Positions 9,501-16,272 of a stretch of DNA of 64,000 nucleotides are shown here, piece after piece. The notes beneath the pieces are model-generated. The model ran no database searches. It saw only the letters and a program-made list of their open reading frames with translations, and was not told the DNA's origin. Position 1 is the stretch's first letter, and every line of letters starts with the position of its first letter. A program made the position numbers and the translations under genes. Source of the stretch: Henricia sp. BOLD:AAB3569 (taxonomy: Eukaryota; Echinodermata; Asteroidea; Spinulosida; Echinasteridae); contig JBBELK010000326.1 in assembly GCA_037783545.1 (NCBI GenBank), positions 1,240,001 to 1,304,000 of the forward strand. Direction: 5' to 3'.

Positions 9501-10439
9501 GTCGTCTTCTTTGTAAATATCCATCCTCTGGTACCTTATTTTATACGTTGACGCATTCATTACGCTTGTTTTTACTTTATCTTTAAATTTTCCTAGAGCC
9601 GCTCTCAACGACCAGCGTATGCACTTGTCATCGTCGTTTTTCACGTTGATGACGGCCTTTTTATTTTTTATGTAGTCTGGCAATTCTATGTAAGAGCTTC
9701 CTCTAATTGGTTTGTACTCCGTAAAGTTTATGTACAGAGTGTTTAGCTTAAACACGGACCATCCGCTCTTTTCCGTCTGAAATTCTTCTAGTTTTGCCTT
9801 TAGATTTTCTATATTACTATTTAACACTGGGCTAATGTCGCCGTTGTTTAAAACCAGTTCATTTCTCGTGCGGAATGTGATTTCTTTTTCTTCAATTTCC
9901 CCCTGCGAGTTTAATTTTCTTAGAGTTACGCGTAATCCCAACTGAAAATTGTAATTTGGTTTGGTCCGTATCATTTCGAGCATTTTACCGGAAATTTTAT
10001 TTCTGTTGTATTTAAAGAAATTGACGTAATCCAAATTCTCGCGACCAATTTTTATTTCGTAATTTTGAATTACGTTGGCAAAGCGTTGAGGCACTATCCC
10101 CCCAAAATCGATTGGCTTTATGACCCCGCTGTATATAGGTCTCCAATAGTTTCTTATCGACTCTAAATAATCGCCCTTTGTATACTTGCTATTTTTACCC
10201 GTGGCGTCAACCTTATTCATGTTATACTTGCCGATTAGCGATAGCAGGCTCTGTTTAGTTTGTCCTCTAATATTTTTAAATTCATCGGCATATCGCTTGA
10301 CCGTTTTTATTAGTTGTCTTCTCGTTCCAATTTTCTCACCGACGCTAATAACAGCCGGTAGATTTTCGTCGCTAATAAACTTGGCGAGTCGTTTTTTGTT
10401 CCATCCAGAATATCCCGTCGGCTTGTGACCAGTTGCCAT
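6480..10439 (-). CDS. polB: Protein-primed family B DNA polymerase of Polinton type
   Basis: The polymerase should copy the linear element from a protein primer. From the chosen start it has 1,319 residues. In order: an N-terminal region of unknown role (1-390); a zinc-finger-like CPRC ... HTIDC (401-421); Exo I YADFES (D466, E468); a Cys-rich stretch (NCWICE, KCTCE, WCEKC) and a DHCHITGNFRGAAHNACN cluster (608-625) like the endonuclease VII/HNH type; Exo II FFHNLENYDAH (640-650); motif A DANNLYG (D887); motif B NNSVFGKTMEN (near 1055); motif C YTDTDS (D1155, D1157); and RPKLYAI in the thumb (1218-1224). All catalytic acidic residues are present. The frame stays open 106 codons upstream, but that part overlaps the inverted repeat and looks non-coding, so MATGHKPTG is preferred; MPKKMRN (start at 10502) is an alternative. 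A TATATATAAA lies directly before the ATG. Confidence 0.95.
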   Translation of the reverse strand: MATGHKPTGYSGWNKKRLAKFISDENLPAVISVGEKIGTRRQLIKTVKRYADEFKNIRGQTKQSLLSLIGKYNMNKVDATGKNSKYTKGDYLESIRNYWRPIYSGVIKPIDFGGIVPQRFANVIQNYEIKIGRENLDYVNFFKYNRNKISGKMLEMIRTKPNYNFQLGLRVTLRKLNSQGEIEEKEITFRTRNELVLNNGDISPVLNSNIENLKAKLEEFQTEKSGWSVFKLNTLYINFTEYKPIRGSSYIELPDYIKNKKAVINVKNDDDKCIRWSLRAALGKFKDKVKTSVMNASTYKIRYQRMDIYKEDDGLNFRGIVFPTPISQISKIEKQNDLNINVFGYDEKNSIYPLYITPSESGEVINLMLYSDGDKNHYCWIKNLDKLLFSETKHKVKKPVCPRCLQHFSSQIILDKHTIDCRGVKQKASRIVMPSTELDRYNRRRDVIKFKNTQHKMPTPFVIYADFESLIVPHKEKAGNATIKTQKHVACGWSYVVVRHDGRVLSKKYYRGENAVKKLIANLQVEEAAINKLFEKENAKNMIYTKEDEDKFNASKNCWICEYPIRKLDQSKCTCELPKSKKVKRNGKDVYWCEKCQKETQSFSKVRDHCHITGNFRGAAHNACNLKLSIKPKITKIPVFFHNLENYDAHLLMQGISEFSGDIFCIPKTSEKYISFSLGQLRFVDSFHFLASSLDKLSKICPSEQFNLLKTITQDEEKFKLIMKKGVYPYEYMDSFDKFKETKLPPKSKFYSKLNNCNVSDEDYRHAQKAWLEFEIANMGEYHDLYVQTDTLLLADIFQNFRQTCLEHYGLDPANYFTSPGLSWDALLKHSKAQLELLTDYDMYLFVERGIRGGISSVGSKRYVRANNKYLQDYDETKPSTFIQYLDANNLYGWAMSQPLPVGDFKWLTDRKIKFFTEDVLKILEAKSERGYILEVDLEYPKELHDEHNDYPLAPENLNVSQEWFSDYQRRLIEKNDLSPPDVDKLTCTLKNRTKYVVHYQTLKLYLNLGLRLTKIHRILSFKQTDWMKSYIDKNTQLRKESKSDFEKDFFKLMNNSVFGKTMENVRNRLNSELVRLDDEKKLSKMCSLPNYESTTVFEDCKLAMVNMYRTKTVLDKPIYCGMTILDSSKTLMYDFYYNHLKKKYLDNASLVYTDTDSLLLEIKTDDVYADMRKYKNLYDFSNYPKDHELYDDSNKKVIGKFKDEVAGQQIIEAVCIRPKLYAIQTERDVIKKAKGIKRAVVRDNLTLDSYKKSLFKSNLVYEKQNILKSEKHQIYSITQNKLAISPLDTKRFLLNDGINTLAYGHYSTGGSSVPAGTT

Positions 10440-10451
10440 TTTATATATAGA
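10440..10451 (-). promoter_or_regulatory. TATA-like string directly upstream of the polymerase start
   Basis: The minus strand reads CTATATATAAA immediately before the likely ATG. If it is a working TATA box, transcription would start inside the frame as drawn and a later ATG would be used. It may be mere AT-richness. Confidence 0.25.
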
Positions 10452-10616
10452 AAAGATAATCTTATGGTTATTTTTAAAAAAATTTCTCATTTTTTTAGGC
10501 ATCAAAACGTCAGTTTTGATGCATCGATTACATTCCGTTTTTAAAATAATTTTTAAAGAAAACTCTGGGTCAGCGTTTTTTATGTTTTGGCCTAGGAGCC
10601 CCCTTTCACATACTAC

Positions 10617-11038
10617 TATTTTGCTGCGTTTTTTGCCTCGCGAGGCCGTGAGCCAAAAATCTAACGTGTTTGATTTGTTTTGCCTCGCGTGGCCAAAATC
10701 TCGCGTGTGCGGGTGTGATGAGCCAAGTGCTGAGCTAAAATGAATGTAGCTGGCCAATTAAAACCACGCGCGCGATACGAAAACAGCGCGCGCACGCGAA
10801 CCCCGCCAAGGTCAACACACTTTAGCAAATGTTTGGCGACCTTAGCGGTGCCCGCGCGCACTGAATTCATATCACGTGAACATGGGGATGGTTTTTAATT
10901 GGCCAGCTACATTTATTTTAGCTCAGCACTTGGCTCAGCACCCCCGCACACGTGAGATTTTGGCCACGCGAGGCAACAAAAATCAAACACGTTAGATTTT
11001 TGTCTCATGGCCTCGCTAGGCAAAAAATGCAGCAAAAT
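10617..11038. repeat. Large inverted repeat at the right end of the Polinton-like element
   Basis: Arms 10617-10765 and 10890-11038 are about 149 bases each and pair with high identity; shared strings include AAAAATCTAACGTGTTTGAT and GTAGCTGGCCAATTAAAA. The 124-base centre has a further imperfect stem, CCGCCAAGGTC against GACCTTAGCGG. The arms could be the element's terminal repeat facing a second end head-to-head, or a fold-back transposon inserted beside the polymerase gene. Polintons normally carry terminal inverted repeats of a hundred to several hundred bases. Confidence 0.8.
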
Positions 11039-11106
11039 GTCACCGCACACGTGAGCCAAGAGCCTTGTGAGCAATGTGGCGCGAAGCAATGTGCGCGCGA
11101 AATAGG

Positions 11107-11147
11107 CAGCTCCATGCCTTTGCTATATGGAGTATATGGAGCTGCGT
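11107..11147. repeat. Short hairpin
   Basis: CAGCTCCAT pairs with ATGGAGCTG around an AT-rich loop that itself contains TATGGAGTATATGG. The stretch from the end of the large inverted repeat to 11424 otherwise shows nothing recognisable. Confidence 0.4.
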
Positions 11148-11424
11148 ATTTCGTGGTGATTTGTATGAGAGAAAAAAAGACAGACATGTAGGAAGAAAAT
11201 GTGCAGCTGAAGAAGATAACTTTCGAGAAATTCAGTCAAAAATCTAATAATAGGTATGTGTTCTATGTCACCAAAGTAAAAAAACCCGGTGACAAACAGT
11301 GTAAGTACTAAAAAAACATGATATTTCGAGGAGCATGTTAACCCAACGCTCCTGCGCCGTTCAAAACGAAAACGAGGCTTCGACGAAGTTGCTGTGCGTG
11401 AATTGCAATATTCACTCATACCTA

Positions 11425-11575
11425 CAATATGCATAATTCATATTGACGTCGCGTGTGTTTATCCCAGCTGGCAAGTACGTCACGCGCGCAGTGCAGCTAT
11501 AGTTATTGAACTGTGCGAGTGACGTATTGCCAGCTGGGATAAACACACGGACGTCAATATGAATTATGCATATTG
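11425..11575. mobile_element. Palindromic MITE-like element
   Basis: Two arms of about 65 bases pair almost fully (CAATATGCATAATTCATATT at the left end; GTTTATCCCAGCTGGCAA within). The loop is short, so nearly the whole element is a hairpin. It encodes no protein, typical of a miniature inverted-repeat transposon. Family not assignable. Confidence 0.7.
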
Positions 11576-11872
11576 CACAGCCGGGCTCCTTGACCGAGAA
11601 GCGCCACCACGTGTCCAGCATATCAGCTAAGATGGCGTCGCCCAGGGAATGCGGCTCAGAACGTTGTCCGAAATTTGTCCAATGTTTCCAGACATCGTAG
11701 ATGGCCAAATTGACGATTCCGTAAGCGTTACTGTTATTTTATGAAACACTAGACTCCCAGGATTACAATGGTGTATGTGAAAGTGCTTGGTCTGATGTGC
11801 TTCGGACGATATTTCTAGTAGAACTTTGTCAGATTTGAGCAGTTTCAGACTTGGTATTGTCATACATCCCTC

Positions 11873-11939
11873 AATTAGGGCTGTGAATTTGCGACTAAAT
11901 AAGTCAGATTTGAAAAGCGAGCAATTCACAGCCCTAATT
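11873..11939. repeat. Inverted repeat with perfect 17-bp arms
   Basis: AATTAGGGCTGTGAATT and its exact complement flank 33 bases. GTCAGATTTGA occurs once in the loop and once some 50 bases upstream. Probably a small MITE or remnant; the bases between it and the preceding hairpin element hold no gene. Confidence 0.5.
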
Positions 11940-12010
11940 TTAGGGCTAGACTTGGCTGTACTTCCACAGGTTTTAGACATGTTAGAGGGGAACATTTGTT
12001 ATTTTTGTCT

Positions 12011-12033
12011 GGGCGGCAGAGACTCTGCCGCCC
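12011..12033. repeat. Perfect short GC-rich hairpin
   Basis: GGGCGGCAGAG and CTCTGCCGCCC flank a single base, giving an 11-bp stem. Function unknown. Confidence 0.45.
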
Positions 12034-12112
12034 TAATTCCAAATACTGAAAGGGAGAGGCCTGTTTTTTACTGATAATATCTAGACCCGGCCTACCCCCA
12101 TGACCCCTAGAA

Positions 12113-12919
12113 CTATGGGGGATTGCAGGGTACAGGTCAACTCGGTCCCAGGTCAACTCGGTCCCAGGTCAACTCGGTCCCAAGTCAACTCGGACCCTAT
12201 GGGAAATTAAACGTAAATAATGTTTAAAATAAAAAAACAATCACCAAAGTTGGGTTTTGAACATTGTTTTCCGAAACAGATACCGTTATAGTTTACTGAT
12301 AAAAATATATCATCTCGGGCGGAAATACTCCACTTAGGTAAGGATTTTCAGGCAAAATGGTCGATTACATTTTTGGACATTGCAAATCTCCTTTTTTTTT
12401 TATTTTTTACTTATAAGTACATTCTGGTTGTTTTCGCACCAACTCTCCTGCATAAAATTGCCCTGCATTTCTGTAATTCTATTTTCAAAAAGTAAAGCTT
12501 GTACCAGTTGAAATAGTTTGTACATAGGCCTACATAAACAAATGCAAACAACACACGAAGTCGATCAGTTATCACGAGCGAAAACAAACTAATACTGAAT
12601 TATATTTTTATATGAAAATGTATAGATGAGAAGTCCTTACAGGATCTGAAGGACATCCAGAAATAAAAGGTATAAATTTACGTTCAATTTCCCATAGGGT
12701 CCGAGTTGACTTGGGACCGAGTTGACTTAATTAGGTCCGAGTTGACTTGGGACCGAGTTGACTTAATTAGGTCCGAGTTGACTTGGGACCGAGTTGACTT
12801 GGGACCGAGTTGACTTGGGACCGAGTTGACTTGGGACCGAGTTGACCTGGGACCGAGTTGACCTGGGACCGAGTTGACTTGGGACCGAGTTGACTCGAAA
12901 CCATGCTTATCCCCCATAG
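12113..12919. mobile_element. Non-autonomous DNA element with minisatellite subterminal repeats
   Basis: Outer ends CTATGGGGGAT and ATCCCCCATAG are exact inverted copies. Just inside, a GTCAACTCGGTCCCAG unit of about 17 bases repeats about four times at the left. At the right its complement repeats a dozen or so times, with a variant containing TTAATTAG. GGGTCCGAGTTGAC and its complement form the inner edges. The core of about 460 bases is AT-rich with no coding frame. Unequal array lengths at the two ends suggest slippage after insertion. Confidence 0.7.
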
Positions 12920-12937
12920 CTAATGTTGTTTTTGGTA

Positions 12938-13467
12938 TTTTTTTTCATATACATTGAACACGGATTTGGGTAAATTTATAGGTATTTTTTTCGTATACAT
13001 TGAACAATGATTTTAAGGAAATTACCTCCTGGAATCAACACATAATGTAATTTTAAGATATACTTCCCACTTGCACTTTTGTCGCAAATGTTGCTTTTCT
13101 GTAGAAAAATCACGTTTTCTTCTTCAAAAATTGCCTTCAGTTAGTGTACAAGATAACCATTCACGCGCGCGCGCAGCGCCCTCTGTTGTCGCGCTTACGC
13201 ACAGACCGCTCGCCGCGTCATTTTGTGCATTACTTTATGCAGTAATTTTATCATTTATTTATCTCAGAAATGCAACATTTGCGACGGAAGTGTCAGTGGG
13301 AAGTATATCTTAGAATTGAATAAGCTATCGATTCCAATATTTAAATTTACCCAAATCCGTGTTCAATGTATATGAAAAAAATACCAATTTATATATTGGG
13401 AAGTATGTTGATTCCAGGAGGTAATTTCCTTAAAATCTTTGTTCAATGTATACGAAAAAAATACCTT
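12938..13467. mobile_element. Fold-back element with shuffled two-module arms
   Basis: The left arm carries module A (CATATACATTGAACACGGAT) and module B (AAATTACCTCCTGGAATCAA). The right arm carries both in inverted orientation, with B outermost, so the order is not a simple mirror. A further pair near the centre (GCAAATGTTGC and its complement) closes the stem. No protein is encoded. Confidence 0.65.
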
Positions 13468-13561
13468 GTTTTTTTCCAATATGGCGGCGCCTGAACTTTA
13501 AGATCGGACAGAAACGTTTTCGGCTAGCCCAATAATCCGCTGCCCAATCGCCACCAAACTC

Positions 13562-13920
13562 CGTCTGATAGTTCTTGAGACACTCACCTTGCGTGTGTCT
13601 ACGGAATTTCGGTACCATTTGTCCATTAAATTCTCCTAAAAAAAGTTGGGAAATGAACGGGAACATGCATGATCCAGGCATTCGGTAAAAGCCGGATTTT
13701 CCGGAACTCCCGGAGTTGCCGGAACTGCTTGGATTTTTTCTTGGTCCCAGCAGTTCCGGCAACTCCGGCTTTTACCGAATGCCTGGATCATGCATGTGGA
13801 CGCATCGCACATGTTCCCGTTCATTTCCCAACATTTTTTTAGGAGAATTTAATGGACAAATGGTACCGAAATTCCGTAGACACACGCAAGGTGAGTGTCT
13901 CAAGAACTATCATATCAGAC
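13562..13920. mobile_element. Long near-perfect palindrome (fold-back element)
   Basis: The arms share long inverted blocks such as CGGTACCATTTGTCCATTAA and GCATTCGGTAAAAGCCGG. The centre is GC-rich (CCGGCAACTCCGG). Open frames in it are mirror images of each other and are by-products of the palindrome. Each arm contains CGCAAGGTGAGTG, which would be a good splice donor in either direction; no partner exon is recognised. Confidence 0.7.
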
Positions 13921-14064
13921 GGGGGGGTGGAGTGGGGTGGGGGGGTGGGGTGGGGGTGGGGGGGGCGAGGTGGGGGGGGGGCGGGGGGGGGGGGGGGGCG
14001 AGGTGGGGGGGCGAGGTGGGGGCGAGGGGCGAGGGGGTGAGGGGTGGGGGGAGAGGGGGTGGGG
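13921..14064. repeat. G-rich low-complexity tract
   Basis: Runs of four to eleven G broken by single A, T or C on the plus strand. It starts exactly where the preceding palindrome ends. Strong G-quadruplex potential and likely hard to sequence. The T/G-rich stretch to about 14240 continues the bias. Confidence 0.9.
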
Positions 14065-14291
14065 AAACAATTGATAGTGCATTATTATTTAGTGTTTTCA
14101 TTTTATTTCTTTGCTTTTTTTACAGACTTTTACATACTTTTGTTTGAGGGGGTGGGGTGTGGTTGTGGGAGTGGGAGTGGGGAAGTATGTTTTTGTAAAG
14201 GGTGGTGGTGGTGGTTTAGTTATTTTTTTGTGTTTAATGTTATTTATTGTGCGTGTTTGGGGTGTGTGGGTTGTTTTTCTTCTATAATATA

Positions 14292-14427
14292 CCTTATGCA
14301 CGGCAGCCATGACAGAGGACAGGTTTTCATATTTAAATGATGTGACAATAGATCCACAATGTGCCTACTCGTGCATGACGCACTGTGACAATGTGACTGC
14401 CCTCTGTCATGGCCGCCGTGCATAAGG
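14292..14427. mobile_element. MITE with 27-bp terminal inverted repeats
   Basis: Left end CCTTATGCACGGCAGCCATG, right end the complement with one mismatch. Flanks are AT-rich, possibly a TA target duplication. The 136-base element is non-coding. Confidence 0.7.
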
Positions 14428-14815
14428 TCTATTTCTCTCTCATTACTTTGCCGAAGCCGCATTACTAAAATGTGGACATGGTTGACATTAAGTGTGAAGT
14501 AATGAAACAGCCGCCGGGAAGCGCAGCCAAGTCATTTCCTCTGTGCGCGCGCGTACAGCTAGCGGTAGCGAGAAACAATTACGTCATCCTGAAAGTAATG
14601 GCCTTATAACAACATAATAAAATAAACAAACAATACAAATTTAAAAAAATTATATAAAAGAAAAGAAAAGAGAAAAAAAAAAGAAAAAAACAGGCCGGTA
14701 CTTTCAGCATCTGGAAGTAAGCATTTTTAATAGATACTGAAAATAAAGAATACTTTCTGATGATATTTATTAAAAAAAAAAAATTAATTAATATTTAAAT
14801 TGGAACACAGTACAT
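14428..14815. other. Non-coding, nothing recognised
   Basis: Contains A-rich simple sequence (AAAAGAAAAG type, then a run of eleven A) and no gene, tRNA or paired ends. Confidence 0.5.
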
Positions 14816-15424
14816 GTAGCTGAGGTTACCTCAGCCCAAACTTTATCATGTGGTTATCTGTATTAGGGCTGAGGGAACTTGTCAACATGGACACGATATC
14901 TCAAAACATTGAAATCAGAATGTGTCATTTTCTCCCCGTGACACACTTATTCCCCCTGGAACTCACCCAAACCTTGTCAGGCATATTACCACTACGCAGG
15001 TCCTTGAGGGAAATAACAAGCCACGATGAAGATTCAGCCTACAATTGCAGCGAAAAAAGGAGGCATACTGGGTTGTCGGTTCGCTCGGGACGACGGTCAT
15101 TGCTTTGTGCACAGTCTGGTGCGCACACTTATCCACACCCGCACCGCGTACGTCCAAGACGTCAGGTGTGCGCTTCAGTCGGTTGGTCGCTGCAATTGTA
15201 GACTGAATCTTCATCGTGGCTTGTTATTTCCCTCAAGGACCTGCATAGTGGTTATATGCCTGACAAGGTTGGGGTGAGTCCCAGGGGGAATTAGTGTGTC
15301 ACGGGGAGAAAATGACACATTTTGATTTCAATGTTTTGAGATATCGTGTTCATGTTAACAAGTTTCCTCAGCCCTAATACAGATGACCACATGATAAAGT
15401 TAGGGCTGAGGAAACCTCAGCTAC
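14816..15424. mobile_element. Fold-back element with arms of about 235 bases
   Basis: The arms (to about 15052 and from 15188) pair over most of their length: GTAGCTGAGG at the left end, CCTCAGCTAC at the right, and inner blocks such as GATGAAGATTCAGCCTACAA. The 135-base centre contains further small stems (GTGCACAGTCTGGTGCGCAC). No coding frame spans it. Family unknown. Confidence 0.75.
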
Positions 15425-15667
15425 TTAAAACGGACAATTTGAAATAAACAGCGGTATAAGTCGGCTTGAGGGATATGTGGACTATCGAAAAAGGTGGGGA
15501 TACTAGCTATTTAAAAGGGTTGTTTTGCTTAAAGATGGTATACATGAGTGGTAAACTGTTACAAATAGTTTTATCCCCCTTTGTGATTGAAGATATGCAT
15601 GATTAAAACCAACCTGAGCAAAAACCAGCTCCGTACTTCGTCTAACCTTTGAGAAAACGGTCAAAAA

Positions 15668-15870
15668 AGGGTTTGCAGTAATTTCGCCCCAAAACCACTT
15701 CGCCCTGAACCATTTCGCCCTGAACCACGGCCTGTGCATGAAGTGGTTTTGGGGCGAAGTGGCATTTGGGCGGTGTAGTGTTTGGACGAAGTAATTTGGG
15801 GCGAAATGGCACTTGGGCAAAGTGGTTTGGGGCGAAATGGCACTTGGGCGAAATGGTTTTGGGGCGAATT
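15668..15870. repeat. Tandem repeat block of GGGGCGAAATGG-type units
   Basis: Units of about 13 to 27 bases built on TTGGGGCGAAATGGCACTTG, four or more on plus, with three inverted units (CGCCCCAAAACCACTTCG) at the left, so the block is partly palindromic. The bases between the preceding element and this block show no gene. Confidence 0.65.
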
Positions 15871-16046
15871 TAATTTTCGTCTCATGAGACGAAAACTAAT
15901 TGTTTTACTCATTTCTCAAAGACAAAACCATTTCAGGGGAAGTTTTCTACGGTCATCATGTTTATATTGTGTAAGTTAGGCGTAAATCTGTGAACATTTC
16001 TGATTTTCGAGATTACCAATGATGTATACTGCCTTTAATATTACAG

Positions 16047-16272
16047 CTTACACGTGTGAAACCATCTGTGACAGTGATAAAGCTTTCTCAGGAACCAATG
16101 GCTGACAGTTCAGATGATGAGTGTCCCCAGCTTGTGCCTGCCGTCGACGCCAGGATTCCTGTCACAATCATCACTGGCTTTTTAGGGGCTGGCAAAACCA
16201 CACTCTTAAACTACATTCTGACAGAACAGCATGATAAGAAGATAGCTGTCATCCTAAATGAATTTGGGGAAG
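16047..16272 (+). CDS. ZNG1/CBWD: ZNG1/CBWD exon with start codon, Walker A
   Basis: Acceptor TTACAG precedes it, so an upstream 5' exon probably exists. ATG at 16098 starts [14 protein letters not shown]; an open frame also runs upstream to the acceptor, so a longer N-terminus is possible. It encodes the nucleotide-binding [10 protein letters not shown] and ends at AAG|GTAGGT in phase 1. Confidence 0.9.

Larger units (their letters stand above)
1..11038. mobile_element. Maverick/Polinton-type virus-like DNA transposon, partly duplicated in tandem
   Basis: The block holds the two Polinton hallmark genes, a protein-primed family B DNA polymerase and a retroviral-type DDE integrase, plus a capsid-like protein and a small conserved-looking membrane-type protein. 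Order in the complete copy is capsid (minus), small protein (plus), integrase (plus), polymerase (minus). The same order begins at the window edge, so a second, incomplete copy lies to the left. Genes are tightly packed and intronless, unlike the host gene further right. The right side ends in a large inverted repeat. The left end lies outside the window, so total size and the presence of ATPase, protease and penton genes cannot be judged. Confidence 0.9.

Noticed and set aside
10440..10757. Polymerase open frame extended by 106 codons to an earlier ATG
   Set aside because: Most of this part overlaps the inverted repeat and has no recognisable domain; the MATGHKP start is the more natural beginning.
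12120..12900. CRISPR-like array
   Set aside because: Units are contiguous or nearly so without unique spacers and lie in a eukaryotic transposon-like element.
12684..12917. Open frame encoding a repeated RSTRSQVNS-type peptide
   Set aside because: It is a direct read-through of the 17-bp minisatellite array, present only because the unit has no stops in that frame.
13430..14147. Several overlapping frames on both strands
   Set aside because: They mirror each other across the palindrome and continue into the G-rich tract as poly-Gly/Pro-like sequence; no protein evidence.
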